A stretch of 64,000 nt of DNA from Saprospiraceae bacterium. Lineage in GTDB: Bacteria; Bacteroidota; Bacteroidia; Chitinophagales; Saprospiraceae. The notes beneath the pieces are model-generated. The model had not been told where the DNA came from. It worked only from the letters and a program-made list of their open reading frames with translations, and did no database searches. The stretch covers positions 144,501 through 208,500 of the forward strand of contig JADJJU010000009.1 in the NCBI GenBank assembly GCA_016706365.1. Reading direction: 5' to 3'. This document shows positions 58,308 to 64,000 of this stretch, piece by piece. The first letter of the stretch is position 1; the number at the start of each line of letters is the position of its first letter. The translations under genes were made by a program, and so were the position numbers.

Positions 58308-59150
58308 ATGGCTACAGATACTCATATTGCAGAACACGAAGTACAGGACACAGGAAGTGCCTGGTCAGGAGGACAGGAACCATTTAAGGCCAGTTATGGC
58401 AAACTGATGATGTGGTACTTCCTTGTTTCAGATGCTTTCACATTCGCAGGATTTTTGATTGCTTATGGATCATTGCGATTCAGTATGCCTACATGGCCCG
58501 TACCGGATTTTGTATTTTCTACATTTCCGGGAGGGTTTCATCATATGCCACTAATTTTTGTAACTGTCATGACATTCATTCTAATCCTTAGTTCTGTGAC
58601 TATGGTTAGAGCGGTACAGGAAGGACATAGAGAAAACAAAAGAGGAGTGGTCAAATGGATGGCGCTTACAATTGTTGGAGGATTGATGTTCCTTGGTTGT
58701 CAGGCATGGGAGTGGACTACATTGATAGCAGGTGAACACACTACAATTCTGACCAATCCTTTCGGAACACATATCGAGGCTGGTACTTACATGGAGGGAG
58801 ATGGCCATGATATTAAAGAAGGTGATACATTCGATGCAGGTGCTCCTTATTTAATTCATCAGGTAGATGGAGAATTTAAGCAATTGCAATATAAAACAGA
58901 AGCTGGTGAAGTGAAGCAGCAGGCATTTGGACCGAAGGCTTTCGGAGCTCTATTCTTTTTTATCACAGGTTTTCACGGTTTTCACGTTTTCTCAGGCGTT
59001 TTATTCCTGCTTATTATCATGATAAATGTGGCATCCGGCCTGTATGTAAAACGGAAAAATGGTTATGAGATGGTAGAAAAGATAGGATTGTACTGGCACT
59101 TTGTAGATTTAGTTTGGGTGTTTGTATTCCTTGTATTCTATCTGCTTTAA
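58308..59150 (+). CDS. coxC: Cytochrome c oxidase subunit III (second copy)
   Basis: 280 residues. GKLMMWYFLVSDAFTFAGFL, FFFITGFHGFHVFSGVLFLL and GLYWHFVDLVWVFVFLVFYL are conserved subunit III helices. A soluble insert (about residues 140-205: GTHIEAGTYMEGDGHDIKEG) lies between helices, longer than in classical subunit III. Confidence 0.92.
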   Translation: MATDTHIAEHEVQDTGSAWSGGQEPFKASYGKLMMWYFLVSDAFTFAGFLIAYGSLRFSMPTWPVPDFVFSTFPGGFHHMPLIFVTVMTFILILSSVTMVRAVQEGHRENKRGVVKWMALTIVGGLMFLGCQAWEWTTLIAGEHTTILTNPFGTHIEAGTYMEGDGHDIKEGDTFDAGAPYLIHQVDGEFKQLQYKTEAGEVKQQAFGPKAFGALFFFITGFHGFHVFSGVLFLLIIMINVASGLYVKRKNGYEMVEKIGLYWHFVDLVWVFVFLVFYLL

Positions 59151-59186
59151 TCTCTTCAAAAATAATTAATAAAGAAACTCAAAGAT

Positions 59187-59600
59187 ATGGGACTCAGTTA
59201 CGAAGAAAGTAAGAAGCTGGTATTCAAAGGGATGATCCTTTTGGGGGTGGTTACAATAGTGGAAGTACTTATCGCTTTGATGGGTAATGGTCACCTGATT
59301 GATGGCTTTACAATGCCAAAATGGTTGATGTATCCTATGATGATTGGACTTTCCTTATATAAGGCCTATTTCATCGTTTATGAATTTATGCACATGAAGT
59401 ACGAAGTTCGTGCACTTGCATTAAGTGTATTAATGCCAACACTCTTGTTAGTATGGGGTGTTATAGCATTCTTTCAGGAAGGAAGTTCATGGGGAGCAAG
59501 AAGGGCACAAATTCTTGAAAAAGATGCCAAGCCTGCATCGGAAATCAGTATTCCAGCCGAAAACACAAATGAAACAAAAGACACTCTTATCATTGAATAG
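59187..59600 (+). CDS. coxD: Cytochrome c oxidase subunit IV-type protein
   Basis: 137 residues, three membrane helices (FKGMILLGVVTIVEVLIALM; YPMMIGLSLYKAYFIVYEFM; LALSVLMPTLLLVWGVIAFF), matching the prokaryotic oxidase subunit IV family (motif KAYFIVYEFMHMKYE). Follows subunit III, the usual order. Confidence 0.88.
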   Translation: MGLSYEESKKLVFKGMILLGVVTIVEVLIALMGNGHLIDGFTMPKWLMYPMMIGLSLYKAYFIVYEFMHMKYEVRALALSVLMPTLLLVWGVIAFFQEGSSWGARRAQILEKDAKPASEISIPAENTNETKDTLIIE

Positions 59601-59675
59601 TCAAATTATTTAAAGACACAGGTTTTTAAGAACTTATCCGATTGTCAGAGGTTAGTTTCATATCAAAAGCAAACA

Positions 59676-60257
59676 ATGGGTAAGACAATCAGAATATTGT
59701 TTCTCACAATGATGGTGGTAGTGTTTCCACTGATTTCCTGGTTATACTTGAGAGAGGGCATTGATTTCAGGAAAAATGCACTTAATGAAATGGAGCCAAT
59801 TGCCAATCTGGAGAATCTGGCATTTCCTGTATTTGAGGTGGAAGTAGGAGGGAAGGTGGACTTTCCTGCGCCATACTATGTGATAGTAGAGCTGGACAAG
59901 TCTGATTCATTAATCAGTAATTCTCTTACAGGAATTTCTACTCAACTTGGTCAGGTTCCTTCAGTCGTTCTAATCGCAATCATTGATAAATCCAATCCTA
60001 CCTTTCAGTTTTCAGATTCATGGGTCTTGATAGATCGTAATGACCCATTAGCTGTCCAGTTGAAATCGGCAACTGCCGAATTGCCAGAATATACATCTGG
60101 CAAAGCTGTTTATCTCATAGATTCAAAGAGACAACTTAGAAATATTTATAATCTAACAGACATGGAGCAAATGAGAGATTTTGCTGTACATGCCGGAGTA
60201 TTACTACCAATTAAAAATCAGAAAGATCTGGTTTTCAAAAGAAAAGCAGAATATTGA
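59676..60257 (+). CDS. Sco-like thioredoxin-fold protein lacking the copper CxxxC
   Basis: 193 residues: one N-terminal membrane helix (ILFLTMMVVVFPLISWLYLR) and a periplasmic domain. In the cox operon a Sco1/SenC copper chaperone is expected at this place, and YVIVELDKSDSL / VPSVVLIAIID / GKAVYLIDSKRQLRNIY follow the thioredoxin-fold strands, but no C-x3-C or other Cys is present. So if it derives from Sco it cannot bind copper in that way. It may be a structural assembly factor. Confidence 0.6.
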   Translation: MGKTIRILFLTMMVVVFPLISWLYLREGIDFRKNALNEMEPIANLENLAFPVFEVEVGGKVDFPAPYYVIVELDKSDSLISNSLTGISTQLGQVPSVVLIAIIDKSNPTFQFSDSWVLIDRNDPLAVQLKSATAELPEYTSGKAVYLIDSKRQLRNIYNLTDMEQMRDFAVHAGVLLPIKNQKDLVFKRKAEY

Positions 60258-60258
60258 T

Positions 60259-60789
60259 ATGGGATTAAGTAACGTACCTTTAAGAAAATTGGACCTTATA
60301 GCATCGATAATATCGATTGTTGTCCTTTTTTTAGTGGTGATGATGCGACGGGTGAAAATTCCAACTGATATTGATTTCTCTTTTTTACCACCTTTTCACG
60401 CAACATTGAATGGAATTACTGCTGTAGTACTTTTAGCTGCATTATACTTTATTAAGAACAAAAACATTGAAGCTCACAAGAAGTCTATGTTACTTGCTAT
60501 AGGATTATCAGTTTTGTTTTTGTTATCATACGTAGTTTACCATTTCACGACAGAAGAGACCAGATTTGGGGGCGTGGGAACCATCAGATATGTGTACTTT
60601 TTCATTTTGATTACACATGTAATTTTGGCTGCCGTAATTTTGCCTTTTATACTTTTTACTTTTAACAGAGCAATTACAAATCAAATCACTAAGCATAAGA
60701 AACTAGCCAGGTGGGTATTCCCAATCTGGTTATATGTAGCTATAACGGGTCCTCTTTGTTATTTTATGTTGAAGCCTTATTATCAGTAA
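60259..60789 (+). CDS. DUF420 membrane protein of the oxidase operon
   Basis: 176 residues with five helices. DUF420 motifs: FLPPFHATLNGITAVVLLAA, AHKKSMLLAIGLSVLFLLSY and YFFILITHVILAAVILPFIL, then HKKLARWVFPIWLYVAITGP. Conserved His residues suggest heme or copper handling (related to CtaM-like oxidase assembly proteins). Start at 60259, 1 bp after the preceding stop. Confidence 0.88.
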   Translation: MGLSNVPLRKLDLIASIISIVVLFLVVMMRRVKIPTDIDFSFLPPFHATLNGITAVVLLAALYFIKNKNIEAHKKSMLLAIGLSVLFLLSYVVYHFTTEETRFGGVGTIRYVYFFILITHVILAAVILPFILFTFNRAITNQITKHKKLARWVFPIWLYVAITGPLCYFMLKPYYQ

Positions 60790-60838
60790 TCAGATGTATT
60801 TTTGAAACCAAGTCAATTGACTTTTTGTTTGAATCATT

Positions 60839-61114
60839 ATGAAGAAATCAGCCAAATACTTTCTAACATTTATAGCTCTAATGATTAGCTTATCTGTTTT
60901 AACTCCTGAAAATGCAAACGCTCAATGTCCAATGTGCAGAATGAGTGCTGAATCAAACATGAAGAATGGAGGTACTGCCGGCAAGGGACTTAACAAAGGT
61001 ATTTTGTATCTATTCTTTACTCCTTATATTATCATTGGAACTCTTGGCTTCTTATGGTGGAAACACAAGAAGAAGCAGGAATTAATTATGTCAGGTACTG
61101 ATCAGGCTGAATAA
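60839..61114 (+). CDS. Small membrane protein with CPMCRM motif
   Basis: 91 residues: cleavable signal peptide (FIALMISLSVLTPENANA), the motif QCPMCRMSAESNMKNG directly after it, and one helix (ILYLFFTPYIIIGTLGFLWW) with a basic tail. C-P-M-C-x-M resembles Cu(I)- or heme-binding sites. It ends the oxidase operon, so a role in copper delivery to the oxidase is possible but unproven. Not a named family to my knowledge. Confidence 0.7.
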   Translation: MKKSAKYFLTFIALMISLSVLTPENANAQCPMCRMSAESNMKNGGTAGKGLNKGILYLFFTPYIIIGTLGFLWWKHKKKQELIMSGTDQAE

Positions 61115-61243
61115 CTATACTAATCTATCTAACGGTTGGTAAATCGATTCAAGTTCGTTATCAATCAAATTCCCTCCTAAATCGGCTATTCATAGAAATA
61201 AACTCAACCGGATATCTGACTTGAAGGAATTCTTTAGCTAAAA

Positions 61244-61273
61244 AAAAGAGCCACCAATAATGGCAGCTCTTTT
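61244..61273. terminator. Bidirectional terminator between the oxidase operon and the barrel protein gene
   Basis: AAAAGAGC (61244-61251) and GCTCTTTT (61266-61273) form an 8-bp stem flanked by A-run and T-run, between two convergent genes. Confidence 0.75.
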
Positions 61274-61292
61274 ATAAATCTTATATAGCTTA

Positions 61293-61778
61293 TTAATTAA
61301 GAGTATATCGGGCTGATAAGGCTCCTAATCCGCCTCCGAAGCCTGAAAGGTATCGTGATATGTATACAGTTGGCAACCAGTCAACACTTAAATTCAAAGG
61401 TATATTTTCAAATTTGTAGTCAAGACCAACCGCGCCATTGATACCTAAACCGAAACCTCCGTCACCTACAAATCCAGCATCATAGTTATAGAATAATGCA
61501 TTCAATCCACCACCTACATACCACTTCAAACCAGGAACTGATCCGATTGGGAAGTGATGTTGATACATTGCGCCTACCAGGAAGTAATTGTAAAATGCAT
61601 ATCCTCTGAATCCTGCATAAATTTCTACTGCACCAGGCTCAGAAATAAAGGTTTTGTAGGACACAGAAATAGGGTAGCCCAGTCTTAGTCCAATAGCACT
61701 TTTGTAATCTTGTGCGCTCAAGGATTGCACAGTGCAAAACAACGCCACCATAAGGGTTAAAAGTCGAATTTGTTTCAT
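61293..61778 (-). CDS. Small outer-membrane beta-barrel protein
   Basis: 161 residues. Signal peptide (LTLMVALFCTVQSLSAQ) and alternating-hydrophobic strands rich in Gly/Tyr (YKSAIGLRLGYPISVSYKTF; LKWYVGGGLNALFYNYDAGF; YLSGFGGGLGALSARYTLN), ending with an aromatic/hydrophobic strand. Paralogue of the protein at 27584-28133. Structural or adhesive porin-like role unknown. Confidence 0.8.
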   Translation of the reverse strand: MKQIRLLTLMVALFCTVQSLSAQDYKSAIGLRLGYPISVSYKTFISEPGAVEIYAGFRGYAFYNYFLVGAMYQHHFPIGSVPGLKWYVGGGLNALFYNYDAGFVGDGGFGLGINGAVGLDYKFENIPLNLSVDWLPTVYISRYLSGFGGGLGALSARYTLN

Positions 61779-61896
61779 AGTTGTATAGATTTTAAAATTT
61801 ATAAATACGTGTCAAATATATGCAATGAACAGATAGCTAGTATTATAATATGTCAGATATTTGATAGGGTGTACCTAAATCTCGTCGAAGCAACTT

Positions 61897-62298
61897 TTAT
61901 AATCGTTTAAGTGAAAATGCATACGAGGCTATCAGACCCCATCCTCCCAGAAAACATAAGCCACCAACGGGAGTTACCGGACCTAGAAATGATATTGCAA
62001 ATCCAGTTAATTCCCTGGTAGACAATAGATATAATGATCCTGAGAATAAAATTATTCCTAAAAAGAATAATCTGCAGGCCCATTTAATAGTGTTGGCAGA
62101 ATTGTTGGCTAAACTCAAAGCAAGGATCAGCAAAACGAGCGTATGAATAAAGTGATATAACACTCCTGTCTGAAATACCGCATATTGATCTGCCTGAATG
62201 TGCGGCTTGATTCCGTGTGCTCCAAAAGCTCCTAATCCTACCGCAAGGAAGCCTGATATAGCGGCGTACATTAAAGTCTTGTTCATATAATTTGCCAA
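61897..62298 (-). CDS. DUF423 (YgdD/TMEM256-like) membrane protein
   Basis: 133 residues, four helices. DUF423 motifs: GFLAVGLGAFGAHGIKPHI near the N-terminus, QTGVLYHFIHTLVLLILAL, LFLGIILFSGSLYLL and PVTPVGGLCFLGGWGLIA. Function unknown. The start overlaps the ung 3' end by 16 bp if the first ATG (62298) is used, 4 bp with the ATG at 62286. Confidence 0.93.
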   Translation of the reverse strand: MANYMNKTLMYAAISGFLAVGLGAFGAHGIKPHIQADQYAVFQTGVLYHFIHTLVLLILALSLANNSANTIKWACRLFFLGIILFSGSLYLLSTRELTGFAISFLGPVTPVGGLCFLGGWGLIASYAFSLKRL

Positions 62299-62963
62299 TT
62301 GATGGGAGTTTTACCCTGTGTGATTAAATATTGATTTGTTTTTGAGAAATGCTTGTTCCCCTGGAAAGCGTTGCCGGCAAGAGGGGAGGGGTGAGCCGAC
62401 TCTAAGATCAGATGCTTTTCAGAATCTATCAGAACCCGCTTATTTCGCGCAAAATTTCCCCAAAGTAAAAACACCAGTCCGGATTTCTGTTTTGATAGAA
62501 TTTTTATAACGCTATCTGTGAAATCTTGCCAACCAAAATTTTTATGTGATCCTGCCAGATTCTGTTCAACAGAAAGCATTGCGTTTAAAAGGAATACACC
62601 TTGTTCAGCCCATCTGCTTAAGTCTCCATGGGGAGGTATCTCACAGCACAGATCGCTTTTAAGTTCTTTGTAAATATTTACAAGAGAGGCTGGAGTTTTA
62701 ATTCCTTTTGGAACTGAAAAACATAAGCCCATCGCCTGGCCCGGATTATGGTATGGGTCTTGCCCAATGATGATAACTTTCACATTATCGAATGGAGTTT
62801 TCTCAAATGCATTGAACAAAAGTGGACCGGGAGGGTAGATTATTTTTCCCGCTGCCTTCTCTGATTTAAGTTGTGACACAATATTGCTAAAGTATTGTTT
62901 GTCAAATTCTTCCCTAAGAACCCTGTACCAACTTTCCTCAATTTTAACTTTCGGACTTTCCAT
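62283..62963 (-). CDS. ung: Uracil-DNA glycosylase (family 1)
   Basis: Removes uracil from DNA at the start of base excision repair. 226 residues. Motif A VIIGQDPYHNPGQAMGLCFS with catalytic Asp, VFLLNAMLSVEQNLAGSHKN, and motif B LESAHPSPLAG with the catalytic His. LLWGNFARNKRVLID is also typical. Coupled with the DUF423 gene downstream. Confidence 0.96.
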   Translation of the reverse strand: MESPKVKIEESWYRVLREEFDKQYFSNIVSQLKSEKAAGKIIYPPGPLLFNAFEKTPFDNVKVIIIGQDPYHNPGQAMGLCFSVPKGIKTPASLVNIYKELKSDLCCEIPPHGDLSRWAEQGVFLLNAMLSVEQNLAGSHKNFGWQDFTDSVIKILSKQKSGLVFLLWGNFARNKRVLIDSEKHLILESAHPSPLAGNAFQGNKHFSKTNQYLITQGKTPINWQII

Positions 62964-63102
62964 GCTATAAATCTACTGAAAAACATATCATCGATAATAG
63001 GATATATTGCCATAAAAATATTATTTTTGTGCCGCATTATAAAAAAGCAGTTTTTTATAGTCTTCACACTCACACCCACACTCACATTACACACCCATTT
63101 TT

Positions 63103-63176
63103 GGTTCCGTAGCTCAGCTGGATAGAGCATCTGCCTTCTAAGCAGAGGGTCACAGGTTCGAATCCTGTCGGGACTA
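63103..63176 (+). tRNA. tRNA-Arg (anticodon TCT)
   Basis: 74-nt cloverleaf: acceptor GGTTCCG pairs with CGGGACT (two G-U pairs), D-arm GCTCAGCTGGATAGAGC, anticodon stem TCTGC / GCAGA with loop CTTCTAA (anticodon TCT, reading AGA), T-arm ACAGG-TTCGAAT-CCTGT. CCA is not encoded, as usual in Bacteroidota. Preceded by a G-free tract. Confidence 0.95.
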
Positions 63177-63185
63177 CAACTTTTA

Positions 63186-63221
63186 AAGGGGTTAAGGCTT
63201 TACTGTCTTAGCCCTTTCTTA
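63186..63221 (+). terminator. Terminator-like hairpin after the tRNA
   Basis: AAAGGGGTTAAG and CTTAGCCCTTT form an imperfect stem with a ~10-nt loop followed by T-rich sequence, starting about 10 nt after the tRNA 3' end. Confidence 0.55.
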
Positions 63222-63292
63222 GTTTTAAGTCAGGTCTATGATAAACTTCAACCACACCTAAGCTTTCTTTTGAGTTTATCAAATGAATCTGA

Positions 63293-63997
63293 CTATTGGA
63301 CTACGCTTTCTTTGAGCAAGTTCCTGTCATTTACCAACAAGCAAGTCCCTTTTTGATCCAGTAAGTACCCTTCAGGAAATACTTGTTTGAATGTATTTTT
63401 AAAAAACTTGTCTGTCTTGTATTGATCTTTATAGTAACTGTAGAATCGATTGTACAACAGAACTCCGTTTTTATTCAGATTTCTCCTGATAGCTTCCATG
63501 CATTCAATTGTCTCAAAACCCGGAGGAATCACATCTTCAATGCATACATCCAATACTATGAAATCAAACTTATCATTTGATTTTAATAAATACTCCTGCC
63601 CATCTACATGAATAACCCTGATATTGCTTTTGAAGCGGGGAAGACTGTATTTTTTTGCAAAATAAATCACATCTGAATCATATTCAACAGCGGTAAAATC
63701 AGGATGAATTTTGAATTTTTTCTCTAATATATAGATCACGGCTCCCAGCCCCATTCCTATTATCAAGACTTTTTTACTATCTACCTTGCTCCAATCTATG
63801 GCTTCCAATCCCCAAACATAATTCATGTAATGATCATCCCAGGAGTAAATTGTAGCTTCAGTACCCAACATCAATCTCCCTTTTTTCAGCGTGATACTCA
63901 AAATACTTTCCGGGCGAACTATGCTCTCCAGATGCTGCTCTTTAAAATAGCTCATCCATTTTTTCCTAAGGGGGACAGAATTAATTGTAGGGTTCAT
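63293..63997 (-). CDS. Spermidine synthase-like SAM-dependent methyltransferase-fold protein
   Basis: 234 residues, start ATG only 3 bp from the window edge, so an upstream start is possible. Class I Rossmann motifs of the spermidine-synthase type: VLIIGMGLGAVIYIL (motif I), TAVEYDSDVIYFAKKY (acidic residue binding the aminopropyl or SAM ribose), VIHVDGQEYL and DFIVLDVCIEDVIPPGF. The N-terminal tetramerisation strands of true spermidine synthases are short here, so the substrate is uncertain. Confidence 0.75.
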   Translation of the reverse strand: MNPTINSVPLRKKWMSYFKEQHLESIVRPESILSITLKKGRLMLGTEATIYSWDDHYMNYVWGLEAIDWSKVDSKKVLIIGMGLGAVIYILEKKFKIHPDFTAVEYDSDVIYFAKKYSLPRFKSNIRVIHVDGQEYLLKSNDKFDFIVLDVCIEDVIPPGFETIECMEAIRRNLNKNGVLLYNRFYSYYKDQYKTDKFFKNTFKQVFPEGYLLDQKGTCLLVNDRNLLKESVVQ

Positions 63998-64000
63998 ACA

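Overview
The window is chromosomal DNA of a Bacteroidota, probably near Saprospirales/Chitinophagales (an inference). Evidence: a C-terminal type IX secretion (T9SS) sorting domain, TAnnTTTG-type -7 promoter elements, alternative complex III coupled to a caa3 oxidase, a Sec-dependent clade II nitrous oxide reductase cluster, and SAQ-type signal peptides. The lifestyle suggested is facultative: aerobic respiration plus N2O reduction and anaerobic nucleotide synthesis. LAYOUT: 1-702, tail of a DUF4143 ATPase. 791-7489 (minus), an RND efflux set (transporter, membrane fusion protein, outer membrane factor) with a TetR regulator. 7903-9622, folD-prmA. 9876-10907, an IS1595-like element with altered catalytic positions. 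11056-15914, maf, ubiA and kdsC on the minus strand, interrupted by plus-strand accessory genes (GNAT, GrpB, DinB, broken hydrolase). 16421-21215, a secreted protein with seven DUF4397 units. 21319-26178, an S9 peptidase and a double AAA+ protein. 26586-28133, a methyltransferase-like protein and a small barrel, flanked by repeat-relic DNA. 28560-37216 (minus), the nos region: heme-copper-like membrane protein, cytochrome c, fasciclin lipoprotein, nosZ, a NosB-positioned membrane protein, nosL, nosD, nosF, nosY, plus an HMA protein. 37314-43632, tryptophanase, nrdD-nrdG, ric and an Rrf2 regulator. 43902-44695, thyA. 44821-61114, a long respiratory operon: actA, fused actB, actC-F, coxB, coxA, ctaB, two subunit III proteins, subunit IV, a Sco-like protein, DUF420 and a small CPMC protein. 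61293-63997: barrel protein, DUF423, ung, tRNA-Arg(TCT), spermidine synthase-like protein. MAIN OBSERVATION: four copies of a 20-bp near-palindrome (core TAAGA-N8-TCTTA) lie before the cytochrome c/nosZ genes, tnaA, nrdD and in the divergent ric/rrf2 promoter. At tnaA, ric and rrf2 the copy sits 5-8 nt upstream of a TATATTT(G/A) -7 element. This looks like the operator of the local Rrf2 protein, which has three cysteines suited to an Fe-S cluster, controlling an anaerobic/nitrogen-oxide regulon. CAVEAT: many genes, including thyA, coxA and nrdD, are broken by single-base indels, mostly in A/T homopolymers; two more have a single in-frame stop. The homopolymer pattern points to sequencing or assembly error more than to gene death, so I report such genes over their full span.
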